The notes under the pieces: model-generated
The model's database searches: none
What the model was told of the DNA's origin: nothing
Seen by the model: the letters and a program-made list of their open reading frames with translations, nothing else
Source: Rhodobacteraceae bacterium KLH11
GTDB taxonomy: Bacteria > Pseudomonadota > Alphaproteobacteria > Rhodobacterales > Rhodobacteraceae
NCBI GenBank assembly: GCA_000158135.1
Contig: DS999532.1
Span: forward strand, 572,618 to 636,617
Length of the DNA: 64,000 bases
Direction of reading: 5' to 3'
Program-made: the position numbers and the translations under genes
Shown here: in pieces, positions 51,794 through 62,488 of the stretch
Layout of the letters: each line of letters begins with the position of its first letter
Position numbering within the stretch: the stretch's first letter is position 1

Positions 51794-52783
51794 GTGACGC
51801 AATTACCCGATAACATGAACACGGTTGAAATGGATGGCACCGGCGGCCCCGAGGTTCTGGTTCCCGGCAGCCGCCCGACAGTGCAGCCTGCCCCGGGCCA
51901 GGTCCTGATCCGTGTGACAGCCGCTGGGGTCAACGGCCCCGATCTGGTGCAGCGTCGCGGGCATTATCCCCCACCCAAAGGGGCCTCGGACCTTCTGGGC
52001 CTTGAGGTTTCGGGCGAAATCGTTGCGCTTGGCGAAGGTGCAGCCCAGTGGCAACTGGGTGATCGGGTCTGCGCGCTGACCAACGGGGGCGGCTATGCTG
52101 ATTTCGTCGCGGTTGACGCGGGCCATTGTCTGCCAGTCCCCGAAGGCATCGACGAGACCGACGCCGCCGGATTGCCGGAAACCTTCTTTACAGTCTGGAG
52201 CAATGTCTTTTTTGGCCAGAACATTCCACAAGGCGGTAATTTTCTGGTCCATGGCGGCTCGGGCGGAATTGGATCGACTGCAATCCAACTGGGCGCAGCC
52301 CTCGGTCTGAATGTCATCACCACCGTCGAATCCGAGGCTGCAGCGGAATTTGCCCGATCCCTTGGCGCAGCCCGCACAATCAATTTCCGCGACGAAGATT
52401 TCGTACCGGTTTGCCGCGAGGCTGGTGGTGCGGACATCATACTCGACATCATCGGCGGCGATTACGTCGCCCGCAACATCAAGGCATCGCGCCACGATGC
52501 GCGGATCATCCAGCTGGCCTTCAACAAAGGGTCAAAGATTGAGATTGATCTGATGCCGGTTATGCTGAAACGCATTCGCTATACCGGCTCGACCCTTCGG
52601 TCTCGGCCCGAAACCTTCAAAACCGAGGTCGCACAAGATCTGCGCAAGACCGTCTGGCCGCTTTTCGCCAGCGGCAAACTGCGCGGCGTAACCCACACGG
52701 TCCTGCCCATGGCAGAGGCCGCCGAAGCGCACCGGGTTATGGAAGCCGGAAAGCATCACGGCAAGATTCTGCTGAGCCCCTGA
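51794..52783 (+). CDS. NAD(P)H-quinone oxidoreductase, zinc-free MDR family
   Basis: 329 residues, QOR/PIG3-like. N-terminal GroES-like domain (VLIRVTAAGVNGPDLVQRRGHYPPPKGASDLLGLEVSGEI in pieces) and a Rossmann NADPH-binding segment GGSGGIGSTAIQL around 155-167. No structural or catalytic zinc cysteines. Reduces quinones or acts as an enoyl reductase with NADPH. The GTG at 51794 has AGGAAG upstream; ATG at 51815 is the alternative. Follows the second ligase pair by 12 bases and may belong to its transcript. Confidence 0.85.
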   Translation: MTQLPDNMNTVEMDGTGGPEVLVPGSRPTVQPAPGQVLIRVTAAGVNGPDLVQRRGHYPPPKGASDLLGLEVSGEIVALGEGAAQWQLGDRVCALTNGGGYADFVAVDAGHCLPVPEGIDETDAAGLPETFFTVWSNVFFGQNIPQGGNFLVHGGSGGIGSTAIQLGAALGLNVITTVESEAAAEFARSLGAARTINFRDEDFVPVCREAGGADIILDIIGGDYVARNIKASRHDARIIQLAFNKGSKIEIDLMPVMLKRIRYTGSTLRSRPETFKTEVAQDLRKTVWPLFASGKLRGVTHTVLPMAEAAEAHRVMEAGKHHGKILLSP

Positions 52784-53173
52784 AACCAATCCTAAAATCC
52801 ACACCACCATCAGAGAGGATAATACGCCCAAAGTCGGGGACTTTGACGAAGCATATTCAACGTTGATATCTGCCTGCAACGCGCCGTTCAAAGTTGCTGC
52901 GATCGTTTGGAGAGGCAGGCAAAACAGAACGCCTTCCAGAGAAGGGCAGCTTCGAAAAAGCCAGACTGTCTTGCCTGACTGCTTGGTAGGCTCACTCCTC
53001 CCCCGCCACAACCGGGATCTGGGGTAAGCCAACCCACCGTACCGGTTGTGCCAATCGGCAAGCACCGAGCAGCCGCAAGCAGGACATCCAGATCGGAGGC
53101 CGTAAAACAGCGCGCCAACAAATTCGCTCAGCCACTCATGTGTTGGCTGAGCTGCGAACCAGGGAACACAACT
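52784..53173. other. Gene-free stretch before pntA
   Basis: 390 bases without a credible gene. It includes polypurine/polypyrimidine patches and sequence such as GACTGCTTGGTAGGCTCACTCC. Its minus-strand translation has the look of short dispersed intergenic elements seen in Rhodobacteraceae, but I cannot confirm copies. It must also hold the pntAB promoter. AGGGAACACA before 53174 provides the pntA ribosome site. Confidence 0.35.
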
Positions 53174-54745
53174 ATGAAACTAGGAACGCCGAAGGAAGTA
53201 TATAGTGGGGAGGCTCGTGTTGCGTTGACGCCTGAGTCTGCTTTGCAGCTGCAGAAGCTTGGGTATACGTGTTTGATTGAGAAGGGCGCGGGTTCTGCTG
53301 CGGGTTTTTCGGATGCGGCTTATGAGGCAGCGGGTGTTGAGGTTGTGAAGACCGCGGCGGCGCTGTGGAAGGCTGCGGATATCATTGCCAAGGTGCGGCC
53401 GCCCTCTGAGACCGAGCTGAAGCGTCTGACCAAGGACAAGACGTTGATTTCCTTCTTTAACCCTGCGGGGAACGACGAAGGGATGGAGCTGGCCAGATCC
53501 AAGGGCGCGACGGTGATCGCGATGGAGATGGTGCCGCGGATTTCCCGGGCGCAGAAGATGGACGCGCTGTCGTCGATGGCCAATATCGCGGGCTACCGTG
53601 CGGTGATCGAGGCGGGCAACAACTTTGGCCGGTTTTTCACCGGTCAGGTGACGGCGGCGGGTAAGGTGCCGCCTGCCAAGGTGCTGATCGTGGGCGCGGG
53701 CGTGGCCGGTCTGGCGGCGATCGGGACATCCACTTCGCTGGGTGCGATTACCTACGCCTTCGATGTGCGCCCCGAAGTGGCGGAACAGGTCGAATCCATG
53801 GGGGCCGAGTTTGTCTATCTGGATTTCGAGGAAGACCAGCAGGATGGCGCGGCCACCGGCGGTTATGCCAGCGTCCAGTCGGATGAATTCCGCGAGGCTC
53901 AGCTGGCCAAGTTCCGCGAGCTGGCGCCCGAGATGGATATCGTCATCACCACCGCGCTGATCCCCAACCGCGAAGCGCCTGAGCTGTGGACCAAAGATAT
54001 GGTCGAGGCGATGAAGCCGGGCTCGGTGATTGTCGATCTGGCGGCGGAAAAGGGCGGCAACTGCAAGCTGACCGTGGCGGATGAGAAGATCGTGACCGAC
54101 AATGGCGTGACCATCATCGGCTATACCGATTTCCCCAGCCGGATGGCGGCGCAGAGCTCGTCGCTTTATGCCACCAACATCCGTCACATGATGACCGACC
54201 TGACGCCCGAAAAGGACGGTCAGGTGCATCATGACATGGAAGATGACGTGATCCGCGGCGCGACCGTGACCCATGAGGGCGAGATCACCTTCCCGCCGCC
54301 ACCACCCAAGGTGCAGGCGATTGCGGCGCAGAAAAAGCCCGAGGTCAAGGAACTGACCCCGGAAGAGAAAAAGGCGCAGGAGGTCGCGGCCTTCAAGGCG
54401 CAGACCAAACAGCAGTTTACCCTGCTGGGTGTCGGTGGCGCGCTGATGCTGCTGGTGGGGCTGATCGCTCCGGCCAGTTTCATGCAGCACTTCATCGTGT
54501 TTGTGCTGGCCATTTTTGTCGGCTTCCAGGTGATCTGGGGTGTCGCGCACAGCCTGCACACGCCGCTGATGGCGATCACCAACGCGATCTCGTCGATTAT
54601 CATCGTGGGCGCGCTGATGCAGATCGGATCGGGGTCGTTCCTGGTGATCCTGCTGGCGGCACTGTCTGTCTTCATGGCCGGGATCAATATCTTCGGCGGC
54701 TTCCTCGTAACCCGGCGCATGCTCGCCATGTTCCAGAAATCTTAA
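53174..54745 (+). CDS. pntA: NAD(P) transhydrogenase alpha subunit
   Basis: 523 residues, single-chain PntA: NAD-binding domain I ([43 protein letters not shown] in part, [19 protein letters not shown] with the Rossmann glycines) and C-terminal membrane domain about 415-523. Inner-membrane proton-driven NADH to NADP+ hydride transfer. The first 70 codons are unusually rich in TTG, GTT and GGT; later codons favour GCG and CTG, while neighbours favour GCC. ATG at 53174 is the family start. 13 bases before pntB. Confidence 0.94.
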   Translation: MKLGTPKEVYSGEARVALTPESALQLQKLGYTCLIEKGAGSAAGFSDAAYEAAGVEVVKTAAALWKAADIIAKVRPPSETELKRLTKDKTLISFFNPAGNDEGMELARSKGATVIAMEMVPRISRAQKMDALSSMANIAGYRAVIEAGNNFGRFFTGQVTAAGKVPPAKVLIVGAGVAGLAAIGTSTSLGAITYAFDVRPEVAEQVESMGAEFVYLDFEEDQQDGAATGGYASVQSDEFREAQLAKFRELAPEMDIVITTALIPNREAPELWTKDMVEAMKPGSVIVDLAAEKGGNCKLTVADEKIVTDNGVTIIGYTDFPSRMAAQSSSLYATNIRHMMTDLTPEKDGQVHHDMEDDVIRGATVTHEGEITFPPPPPKVQAIAAQKKPEVKELTPEEKKAQEVAAFKAQTKQQFTLLGVGGALMLLVGLIAPASFMQHFIVFVLAIFVGFQVIWGVAHSLHTPLMAITNAISSIIIVGALMQIGSGSFLVILLAALSVFMAGINIFGGFLVTRRMLAMFQKS

Positions 54746-54758
54746 GGAGGCCGGGCAC

Positions 54759-56213
54759 ATGGAATTTGGCTTCACTACTGCCGCTTATGTTGTTGCGGCT
54801 GTTCTCTTCATCCTGTCTCTGGGTGGTCTGTCGAACCAGGAAAGCGCCAAGCGCGCGGTCTGGTATGGCATTGTTGGTATGGCGCTGGCGGTCTTTGCCA
54901 CGCTGGTTGGCCCCGGCTCGGGCCTGTGGCTGCTGTCGCTGCTGCTGATCGCGGGCGGTGGCCTGATCGGTCAGTACGTCGCACAGCGCGTGCAGATGAC
55001 CGAGATGCCACAGCTGGTGGCCGCGATGCACTCGCTGGTGGGTCTGGCGGCTGTGTTCGTCGGCTTCAACGCGCATTTCGAGATCGGCAATGTGGCCGAG
55101 GTTTTTGCGGTTGCTGACGCTGCCAAGGATGTGGACCTGTCCGATCTGGGCGCCTTTGCCAAGCTGATCGCCAAGAAAACCTCTGCCGAGCTGGCGATCC
55201 TGCATGTCGAGCTTTTCTTAGGTATCTTTATCGGGGCGATCACCTTTACCGGCTCGGTCGTGGCCTATGGCAAGCTGGCGGGCAAAGTGACATCCGCGGC
55301 GACAAAGCTGCCGGGCGGTCACGCGCTGAACGCGGCGGCGGCGAGTCTCTCGCTGATCTGCCTGATCTGGTACACCTCGACCGGAGGCCTGCTGCCGCTG
55401 ATCCTGATGACACTGGCGGCGCTGTTCATCGGCTATCACCTGATCATGGGCATCGGCGGGGCCGACATGCCGGTGGTTGTGTCGATGCTGAACAGCTATT
55501 CGGGCTGGGCGGCGGCGGCGATTGGCTTCAGCCTCGGCAACGATCTGCTGATCGTGGTCGGGGCGCTGGTGGGCTCAAGCGGTGCGATCCTGTCCTACAT
55601 CATGTGCAAGGCGATGAACCGGCACTTTGTCAGCGTGATCCTGGGCGGCTTTGGTGGCCCGCAGGGTGAGCAGATGGCGGTTGAGGGCGAACAGATCGCC
55701 ATTGAGGCGGATGGTGTAGCGGCGGCGCTGAACGAGGCTGACAGCATCGTTATCATCCCCGGCTATGGCATGGCCGTGGCGCAGGCGCAGCAATCGGTGT
55801 CTGAGCTGGTGCGCAAGCTGCGCGCCAAGGGCAAGGAGGTCCGCTTTGCGATCCACCCGGTCGCGGGTCGTCTGCCCGGGCACATGAACGTGCTGCTGGC
55901 CGAGGCGAAGGTGCCTTATGACATCGTGCTGGAAATGGACGAGATCAATGACGACTTTCCCGACACGGATGTGGCCATTGTCATCGGCTCGAACGACATC
56001 GTGAACCCGGCCGCACAGGAAGACCCCAACAGCCCCATCGCCGGCATGCCGGTGCTGGAGTGCTGGAAGGCCAAGCAGGTCTTCGTGTCCAAACGCGGCC
56101 AGGGCACCGGATATTCCGGCATCGAAAACCCCCTGTTCTTCAAAGAAAACACACGCATGTTCTACGGCGACGCTAAACAAAGCCTCGACAAACTCCTGCC
56201 CATGATCGACTAG
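54759..56213 (+). CDS. pntB: NAD(P) transhydrogenase beta subunit
   Basis: 484 residues: about nine membrane helices (to about 275) and NADP-binding domain III with [45 protein letters not shown] and [17 protein letters not shown] upstream. Works with PntA to make NADPH at the expense of the proton gradient, useful for an NADPH-dependent oxalyl-CoA or other reduction. A stem-loop follows before maeB. Confidence 0.95.
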   Translation: MEFGFTTAAYVVAAVLFILSLGGLSNQESAKRAVWYGIVGMALAVFATLVGPGSGLWLLSLLLIAGGGLIGQYVAQRVQMTEMPQLVAAMHSLVGLAAVFVGFNAHFEIGNVAEVFAVADAAKDVDLSDLGAFAKLIAKKTSAELAILHVELFLGIFIGAITFTGSVVAYGKLAGKVTSAATKLPGGHALNAAAASLSLICLIWYTSTGGLLPLILMTLAALFIGYHLIMGIGGADMPVVVSMLNSYSGWAAAAIGFSLGNDLLIVVGALVGSSGAILSYIMCKAMNRHFVSVILGGFGGPQGEQMAVEGEQIAIEADGVAAALNEADSIVIIPGYGMAVAQAQQSVSELVRKLRAKGKEVRFAIHPVAGRLPGHMNVLLAEAKVPYDIVLEMDEINDDFPDTDVAIVIGSNDIVNPAAQEDPNSPIAGMPVLECWKAKQVFVSKRGQGTGYSGIENPLFFKENTRMFYGDAKQSLDKLLPMID

Positions 56214-56219
56214 AAATCG

Positions 56220-56248
56220 ACGGCCCCGATCGATCGGTTCGGGGCCGT
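56220..56248 (+). terminator. Stem-loop between pntB and maeB
   Basis: ACGGCCCCGA (56220-56229) pairs perfectly with TCGGGGCCGT (56239-56248), followed by TGTTC. Seven bases after the pntB stop. A terminator or attenuator; 45 bases remain before the maeB start. Confidence 0.7.
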
Positions 56249-56292
56249 TGTTCAGCAATGCCAGCTTACGCAGACAAACGGGAGACAATACC

Positions 56293-58572
56293 GTGTCAAA
56301 GGACATTAACGGTAAGATTTCAAATCCGGCGCTGGACTATCACGAATTTCCGCAACCGGGAAAACTTGAAATCCGTGCCACCAAACCTCTGGCCAACAGT
56401 CGCGATCTGACACGCGCCTATTCACCTGGGGTTGCAGATGCTTGCGTTGAAATCGCAAAATCCAAAACCGAAGCGTTCCGTTATACGGCAAAGGGCAATC
56501 TGGTTGCTGTTATCTCGAACGGGTCAGCTGTCTTGGGCTTGGGCAATATCGGGGCGCAAGCCGCGAAACCGGTAATGGAAGGCAAGGCGGTTCTGTTCAA
56601 GAAATTTGCCGGTATCGACTGTTTTGATATCGAAGTGGACGAAACCGATCCCGAAAAACTGGCGGATATCGTCTGCGCTCTGGAACCCACATTCGGCGCG
56701 GTCAATCTGGAAGATATCAAGGCACCGGATTGTTTTGTTGTTGAAAAACTGTGCCGCGAGCGGATGAACATTCCGGTTTTCCATGATGATCAGCACGGCA
56801 CAGCCATCGTGGTTGGTGCAGCGGCAACCAACGCGCTGCATGTGGCAGGAAAGAAGTTCGAGGATATCAAGATCGTCTCAACCGGTGGCGGGGCCGCCGG
56901 AATCGCCTGCCTGGACATGATGGTCAAGCTGGGTGTCCGGAAAGAGAATATCTGGCTCTGCGATATTCATGGTCTGGTCTACAAGGGCCGCGCCGAAGAC
57001 ATGAACCCGAAAAAGGAAAGCTACGCCCAGATCTCGGACCTACGGGCGCTGGAAGATGTGATTGACGAGACCGACTTTTTCCTTGGCCTGTCCGGGGCGG
57101 ATGTGCTGACACAGGACATGGTCCGGCGTATGGCGGCACGGCCGATTATCTTTGCGCTGGCCAATCCGGTACCGGAGATCATGCCCGACGCCGCACGCGA
57201 AGCCGCACCCGATGCTATCATCGCAACCGGCCGGTCGGATTATCCCAATCAGGTCAATAACGTGCTGTGTTTTCCCTTCATCTTCCGCGGCGCGCTGGAT
57301 GTCGGTGCCACCGAAATCAATGATGAGATGAAACTCGCCTGTATTTCGGCAATTGCAGCGTTGGCGCGAACCACCACGATTGCCGAGACCGCCTCGGTCT
57401 ACAAGGATGAGCAGCTGGCCTTCGGGGCGGATTATCTGATCCCGAAACCCTTTGACCCCCGCCTGACCGGTGTTGTGGCCAGCGCCGTGGCCCGGGCCGC
57501 GATGGAAACCGGGGTTGCGACCCGGCCCGTGGATGATCTTGATGCGTACAAGGAATCGCTGGACGGGTCGGTGTTCCGCTCGGCCCTGCTGATGCGGCCC
57601 GTGTTCGAGAGCGCACACAGAGCCCATCGCAAAGTGGTTTTTGCCGAAGGTGAGGATGAGCGGGTTCTGCGCGCCGCTCAGGCCATGCTTGAGGAAACCA
57701 CCACGACGCCCATCCTGATCGGTCGTCCCGGTATCATCAACAAACGGCTGGAGCGGATCGGCCTGTCGATCCGCGCCGGTGTGGATTTTGAGCTGGTCGA
57801 CCCCGAACATGACTCGCGCCACGCAGAATACTGGCAGACCTATCATGGCCTGATGAAGCGCAAGGGCATCACGCCGGATCTGGCCCGGACGATCACACGG
57901 ACCAATACCACCGCTATTGCGGCGATCATGGTCTATCTGGGGCAGGCCGATAGCATGATCTGCGGAACCTTCGGCCAGTTCCACTGGCATCTGCGCTATG
58001 TCACGCAACTACTGCAGAACGATGGCCTGTCCCCGATCGCGGCGCTCTCGATGATGATTCTGGAAGACGGCCCGTTGTTCATCGCCGATACCCAGGTCAA
58101 TCAGTTGCCGACCCCCGAACAGATTGCACAAACCGTCATCGGCTGTGGTCGCCACATCCGCCGGTTCGGTATCGAGCCCCAAATCGCCCTGTGTTCCTAT
58201 TCCCAATTTGGCGATCTGAACATCGATTCAGGCCGCCGGATGCGAGACGCAATCAACATTCTGGATGCAGCAAACCCGGATTTCCTTTACGAAGGCGAAA
58301 TGAATCTGGACGCTGCGCTGGATAGTGACATCCGGCAACGGCTAATGCCCGATTCACGGCTGACCGGGACAGCGAACGCGCTGGTCTTTGCCAATGTCGA
58401 TGCCGCCAGTGCTGTGCGTAATATCCTGAAAATCAAAGCGAACGGGCTGGAGGTTGGACCAATCCTGATGGGCATGGGCAACAGGGCGCATGTTGTGACA
58501 CCTGCTATCACCGCCCGTGGTCTGCTGAACATGTCCGCACTGGCAGGAACCCCGGTGGCGCATTACGGCTGA
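56293..58572 (+). CDS. maeB: NADP-dependent malic enzyme with C-terminal PTA-like domain
   Basis: 759 residues, MaeB type. Malic enzyme part about 1-430 ([28 protein letters not shown]-like [49 protein letters not shown]) and phosphotransacetylase-like regulatory domain about 430-759. Decarboxylates malate to pyruvate with NADPH formation, typically controlled by acetyl-CoA through the PTA domain. Start GTG at 56293 set by GGGAGA and family N-terminus. Ends at a strong bidirectional terminator. Confidence 0.93.
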   Translation: MSKDINGKISNPALDYHEFPQPGKLEIRATKPLANSRDLTRAYSPGVADACVEIAKSKTEAFRYTAKGNLVAVISNGSAVLGLGNIGAQAAKPVMEGKAVLFKKFAGIDCFDIEVDETDPEKLADIVCALEPTFGAVNLEDIKAPDCFVVEKLCRERMNIPVFHDDQHGTAIVVGAAATNALHVAGKKFEDIKIVSTGGGAAGIACLDMMVKLGVRKENIWLCDIHGLVYKGRAEDMNPKKESYAQISDLRALEDVIDETDFFLGLSGADVLTQDMVRRMAARPIIFALANPVPEIMPDAAREAAPDAIIATGRSDYPNQVNNVLCFPFIFRGALDVGATEINDEMKLACISAIAALARTTTIAETASVYKDEQLAFGADYLIPKPFDPRLTGVVASAVARAAMETGVATRPVDDLDAYKESLDGSVFRSALLMRPVFESAHRAHRKVVFAEGEDERVLRAAQAMLEETTTTPILIGRPGIINKRLERIGLSIRAGVDFELVDPEHDSRHAEYWQTYHGLMKRKGITPDLARTITRTNTTAIAAIMVYLGQADSMICGTFGQFHWHLRYVTQLLQNDGLSPIAALSMMILEDGPLFIADTQVNQLPTPEQIAQTVIGCGRHIRRFGIEPQIALCSYSQFGDLNIDSGRRMRDAINILDAANPDFLYEGEMNLDAALDSDIRQRLMPDSRLTGTANALVFANVDAASAVRNILKIKANGLEVGPILMGMGNRAHVVTPAITARGLLNMSALAGTPVAHYG

Positions 58573-58599
58573 TAACAAACACGTTGTTTTCAAACAAAA

Positions 58600-58635
58600 A
58601 AAGGCCCGGCCGCCAAACAGGCGCGCCGGGCCTTT
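58600..58635. terminator. Bidirectional terminator, maeB and pckA
   Basis: AAAGGCCCGGC (58600-58610) and GCCGGGCCTTT (58625-58635) form an eleven-pair stem. T-rich sequence follows on the plus strand (TTTCTTGTTTC) and A-rich sequence precedes it (CAAACAAAAAAA), so it serves both convergent genes. Confidence 0.88.
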
Positions 58636-58651
58636 CTTGTTTCAGGGCATC

Positions 58652-60250
58652 TTAACCGACGACAACTTCTTTCAGGTCGTCACCGACATATGGCAGATAT
58701 TGCTCGAAATTATCCGCGAACATCTTGACCAGTTTGGCCGCCTGCCGGTCGTAAGCCTCGGGGTCGTCCCAGGTCCGGCGCGGGTTCAGCAACACCTCGG
58801 CAACGCCCGGTGCGGTGACGGGAACATCAAAGCCAAAATTCGGATCCTTGCGATATTCAACATTGTCCAGAGAACCGTCCAACGCCGCACTCAGCAATGC
58901 ACGGGTCGCCCGGATCGGCATCCGCGAACCAACCCCATGGGAGCCACCGGTCCAGCCCGAGTTGACGACCCAGCAGGTCGAACCGTGCTGAATGATCTTG
59001 TCACGCAGCAGCTTGCCATAAACTTCCGGTCGGCGCGGCATGAAGGGGGCGCCAAAACAGGTCGAAAACACAGGCTGCGGCTCTGTCAGCCCCCGCTCGG
59101 TACCCGCCATTTTCGCGGTAAAGCCCAGCAGGAAATGATACATCGCCTGATCCGGTGTCAGCCGCGCAATCGGAGGCATGACGCCAAAAGCATCGCAGGT
59201 CAGCATGACAACGTTCTTCGGATGCCCGGCCTGCCCGGTTTGCGAGGCGTTCGGAATGTAGTCCAGCGGATAAGCGCAGCGCATGTTCTCGGTCAGGCTG
59301 GTATCCTGATAATCCAGCTCACGCGTATCTTCGTCATAGACCATGTTTTCGATCACGGTCCCGAACATCGAGCAGGTGGCGTAAATCTCGGGCTCGGCCT
59401 CGGCACTCAGGTTGATGGTTTTGGCATAACACCCACCCTCGAAGTTGAAGATGCCCCGATCGGTCCAGCCATGTTCGTCATCGCCCAGAAGCGTGCGGTT
59501 GGGGTCGGCCGACAGGGTTGTTTTCCCGGTGCCGCTGAGGCCGAAGAACACTGCCGACTCGTCAGGTTTGCCGTTCGAGTGGTTCGCCGAACCATGCATC
59601 GGCATGATGCCCTTTTCCGGCAAAAGGAAATTCATCAGACCAAAGACCGACTTCTTGTTCTCACCCGCATATTCGGTGTTGCCGATCAGGATCAGCTTCT
59701 TCTCGATATTGACGGCGATCACGGTTTCCGAGTTACAGCCGTGCCGCTCGGGGTTCGCTTTGAAGCTGGGGCAGTTGATGATGGTGTAATCGCTGACGAA
59801 ATCCTCAAGATCATCACGATCAGGTCGACGCAGCATGTAACGGATGAAGAGGTTATGCCAGGCCAGCTCATTGATGACGCGCACTTTGATGCTGTGCCGC
59901 TGGTCCGCTCCGGCGATCAGATCCTGTACAAAGTAATCGCGACCTGCCATGTGGGCCAGCATGTCTTCGTAAAGCCGGTCGAACGGCTCGGGGTCCATCG
60001 GCGCATTGTTTTCCCACCAGATATCATTTTCGGTGGTTGCATTGCGCACGGTAAATTTGTCCTTGGGCGAGCGGCCGGTGAATTCGCCGGTGCTGACAAG
60101 AAGCGCCCCGCCCTGCCCCATTTCACCTTCATTGCGCTCCAGCGCGGCTTCGACCAGCGCTGGTTGCATCAGGTTGTAATAAACGTTCCCTAACCCAGTA
60201 ATCCCTTGATCCTCGAGTCGGAATTGCGGGTTAACCCGTCCAGATGACAT
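58652..60250 (-). CDS. pckA: Phosphoenolpyruvate carboxykinase (ATP)
   Basis: 532 residues, ATP-type PEPCK. P-loop [11 protein letters not shown] at 237-247, PEPCK signatures [13 protein letters not shown] (53-65), MHGSANHS and LLGDDEHGW. Makes PEP from oxaloacetate for gluconeogenesis during growth on organic acids. ATG at 60250 preceded by AAAGGAGT; a longer reading upstream is not family-like. Its upstream region holds two tandem 15-base repeats resembling LacI-type operators. Confidence 0.95.
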   Translation of the reverse strand: MSSGRVNPQFRLEDQGITGLGNVYYNLMQPALVEAALERNEGEMGQGGALLVSTGEFTGRSPKDKFTVRNATTENDIWWENNAPMDPEPFDRLYEDMLAHMAGRDYFVQDLIAGADQRHSIKVRVINELAWHNLFIRYMLRRPDRDDLEDFVSDYTIINCPSFKANPERHGCNSETVIAVNIEKKLILIGNTEYAGENKKSVFGLMNFLLPEKGIMPMHGSANHSNGKPDESAVFFGLSGTGKTTLSADPNRTLLGDDEHGWTDRGIFNFEGGCYAKTINLSAEAEPEIYATCSMFGTVIENMVYDEDTRELDYQDTSLTENMRCAYPLDYIPNASQTGQAGHPKNVVMLTCDAFGVMPPIARLTPDQAMYHFLLGFTAKMAGTERGLTEPQPVFSTCFGAPFMPRRPEVYGKLLRDKIIQHGSTCWVVNSGWTGGSHGVGSRMPIRATRALLSAALDGSLDNVEYRKDPNFGFDVPVTAPGVAEVLLNPRRTWDDPEAYDRQAAKLVKMFADNFEQYLPYVGDDLKEVVVG

Positions 60251-60719
60251 CGTTTTCGTACTCCTTTTGCGGCATATCCCGTCACAATGAAACGCCATAC
60301 ACCGACTGGTCCAGACTGATGATTCAGCCTGCGCGCCGGCACATTAACACGCAAGTTCAGGCACTGCCCAGTGGTATTTGGTATGGTTAGCGCCACCAAT
60401 ATAACAGTTAGCGCTGCCAATTTTTCGAGCGCCTGAAACCGTGGAAGCCAAGGGTTGTCCTGACTTATGCCTGAAACCGCTGTAGGGCAAGAAGAGGTTG
60501 GTTTTCACCGAAGATAGAGAGGTTGGTTCTACGGCAAATTTCCAGCATTTTACCCATGAATTGAAATTCTCGTGATATCGTCATCTGGTTGAGAGACCCG
60601 ACAGGCCCCGCGTTAATCCTCAGGCCTCCGGGGTTGGTTTCACCATCGACACATCGCGCTGATTGACCCGCAGGCATGATTTCGCTACTTGACCATATGC
60701 TGAGCCAACTGCCCACAAT
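60251..60719. other. pckA upstream region and sequence of unknown origin
   Basis: About 470 bases without a gene. The first 170 bases hold the pckA promoter region with the tandem operator candidates. The stretch 60440-60719 has two copies of AGAGGTTGGTT 25 bases apart (60493-60503, 60518-60528) and no reading frame that looks like a protein family I know. It may be decayed mobile or gene remnant DNA; evidence is weak. Confidence 0.35.
60386..60421. promoter_or_regulatory. Tandem LacI-type operator candidates upstream of pckA
   Basis: GTTAGCGCCACCAAT (60386-60400) and GTTAGCGCTGCCAAT (60407-60421) differ at two positions and are spaced 21 bases, two helical turns. Read toward pckA each is ATTGGYRGCGCTAAC, a degenerate palindrome with a central CG like LacI-family sites. 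PckR, a LacI-type regulator, is known to control pck in rhizobia; whether it acts here is inferred. Confidence 0.55.
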
Positions 60720-61046
60720 ATGGATACTTTTTTGAGGGCCGCAATGGTCAAGCAGCACAGTTTCACGCTGGCTCCCGAAGGTGCAAGCGGGCTTGGGCAG
60801 GCCATGGCCCACGTCAGGGACAGCATTCGCGTGAACATGCTGACACCGGGCGGCATCGCCACACCGCTGACGCAGAATTTGCACAACGATCCCGCGCGCG
60901 GCGCAGCCAACCTGTCACAAACCCCTATGACGCGGTGGAGCAAGAGCCAGGACCTGATCGGGCCCGCGCGGTTTCTGGTGCCTGAGCAGGCGGGTTTCAT
61001 CACCGGGCCAATTCTGAATGTGGATAGCGGCCAGGCCGCGATCTGA
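60720..61046 (+). pseudogene. Short-chain dehydrogenase remnant (C-terminal part)
   Basis: The frame reads through an SDR C-terminus: DSIRVNMLTPGGIATPLTQNL, then TPMTRWSKSQDLIGPARFLVPEQAGFITGPILNVDSGQAAI. The Rossmann glycine motif and the catalytic YxxxK, which should lie in the preceding 150 residues, are absent and were not found in other frames upstream. It looks like a 5'-deleted SDR gene, fused by chance to about 30 unrelated residues. It precedes the cupin gene by 17 bases. Confidence 0.7.
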
Positions 61047-61063
61047 ACGAAAAAGGAAGCGAT

Positions 61064-61594
61064 ATGCCACTGACCGACTCCGATGAAAACCCACGCGTGC
61101 CCTACAAGCACCCGATGCCACCGGATGCGCTGCCTGAAATTCTGGTACCCGATGCGCTTGCTGAGAATGACCCTCGTATGTGGGTTCAGCAGACAGAGAC
61201 GGTTTTCTTTCGTCCGCTCTGCCTGAATGTCAGTCAGGGCTATTGGATGAACCTGCTGAAAGTGACCAAGGCCGGGGTTTTGTCACGCCATCGCCATCCA
61301 AATCCGGTACATGGGTTTGTCCTCAAAGGGCGCTGGCATTATCTGGAGCATGACTGGGAAGCCACCGAAGGTTCGTATGTCTATGAACCGCCGGGCGAAA
61401 CCCACACTTTGGTGGTGCCCGATGATGTCGAAGAGATGATCACCTATTTTCAGGTCAACGGGGTGATGTATTATTGTGACCCAGACGGAAATCACCTTGG
61501 CTATGAAGATGTGTTCACCAAAATCGACATGTGCCGGGCGCATTTCGAGAAAGTGGGCCTGGGGGCTGATTACGTGAAGAATTTCATTCGATAG
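61064..61594 (+). CDS. Cupin protein, 2,4'-dihydroxyacetophenone dioxygenase-like
   Basis: 176 residues, single cupin. Likely metal ligands in LSRHRHPNPVHGFVLKG (H76, H78, perhaps H83) and PPGETHTL (E112, H114). The pattern with WHYLEHDW and YEPPGETHTL is that of DAD-type C-C bond-cleaving dioxygenases, though many relatives have other or no known substrates. Followed at 17 bases by an SDR gene and then ligase and thiolase genes, suggesting breakdown of a keto or aromatic ketone compound to acyl-CoA. Confidence 0.78.
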   Translation: MPLTDSDENPRVPYKHPMPPDALPEILVPDALAENDPRMWVQQTETVFFRPLCLNVSQGYWMNLLKVTKAGVLSRHRHPNPVHGFVLKGRWHYLEHDWEATEGSYVYEPPGETHTLVVPDDVEEMITYFQVNGVMYYCDPDGNHLGYEDVFTKIDMCRAHFEKVGLGADYVKNFIR

Positions 61595-61611
61595 AAATCT
61601 CGGGAAAGACG

Positions 61612-62346
61612 ATGAGCAACGTAAGCTATGACTTCGCCGGTCGAACGGCCGTCGTCACCGGTGGCGCGGCCGGGATTGGTGCGGAAATCGCCCGGCATTA
61701 TGCGGCAGCCGGGGCCAATGTGTCGATCTGGGATCTGAGCGATGCAGGTGATGCACCCGAAGGGGTACTTACCTGCCGGGTCGATATCAGCAAACCCGAT
61801 CAGATCGCAGCCGCGATTGATCAGACATGCGCGGCCTTTGGCGGGATAGATTTCCTGTCCCACAATGCAGGCTTTGCCGGGCCAACCCTGCCGGTGGTCG
61901 AAAATGACCCTGCCATCTGGGCCCGCGTGATCGAAGTGAACCTGACCGGCACCTTCTATCTGGCCCATGCCATCGTGCCGATTATGCAAGAGCGCGGCTT
62001 TGGCCGGATCATCAACATGGCCTCGCTTGCGGGCAAGGAAGGTACGCCCAATGCCTCGGCCTATTCGGCGGCCAAAGCAGGGGTGATCGGCTTTACCAAA
62101 TCACTCGCCAAAGAACTGGCGCAGACGGATATCCGTGTGAACTGCATCGCGCCAGCCGCCATCAAAACAGCGATCCTCGATCAGATGGCACCTGAATTCG
62201 TGCAAACCATGATCGATAAATCGCCCATGAAACGTCTGGGCTGGGTTGAAGAGGCCGCTCGCATGGTCATGTGGCTGAGTTCCGAGGATTGCACCTTCAA
62301 CTCTGGCGCGGTCTTTGATCTGTCCGGAGGGCGGGCAACCTATTGA
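61612..62346 (+). CDS. SDR family oxidoreductase (FabG-like)
   Basis: 244 residues, classical SDR. Cofactor motif TGGAAGIG at 16-23, NAG at 85-87, catalytic N110, S138, Y151 and K155 (YSAAK). Intact, in contrast to the SDR remnant just upstream. Oxidises or reduces a hydroxyl/ketone substrate with NAD(P). GGGAAAG precedes the ATG. Part of the cupin-SDR-ligase-thiolase cluster; 142 bases separate it from the ligase gene. Confidence 0.9.
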   Translation: MSNVSYDFAGRTAVVTGGAAGIGAEIARHYAAAGANVSIWDLSDAGDAPEGVLTCRVDISKPDQIAAAIDQTCAAFGGIDFLSHNAGFAGPTLPVVENDPAIWARVIEVNLTGTFYLAHAIVPIMQERGFGRIINMASLAGKEGTPNASAYSAAKAGVIGFTKSLAKELAQTDIRVNCIAPAAIKTAILDQMAPEFVQTMIDKSPMKRLGWVEEAARMVMWLSSEDCTFNSGAVFDLSGGRATY

Positions 62347-62488
62347 TTACCCCTGCTCAAGACATCACGCCCATCCGCCCGAACATCAAAGATGGTTACG
62401 CGGAACCGGCAGAAACCTGACCTGCCCGATGGACCCGGGGGGCCTGATGCCCTAACACTCCGCAGAGCCTCTCTGATGTGGTAGCCAA

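Noticed and set aside
52888-53121. Minus-strand frame upstream of pntA
   Set aside because: Composition resembles intergenic repeat DNA, no start context and no recognisable family.
60465-61111. Minus-strand frames antisense to the SDR remnant
   Set aside because: The plus-strand frame has clear SDR C-terminal motifs; the antisense frames show none.
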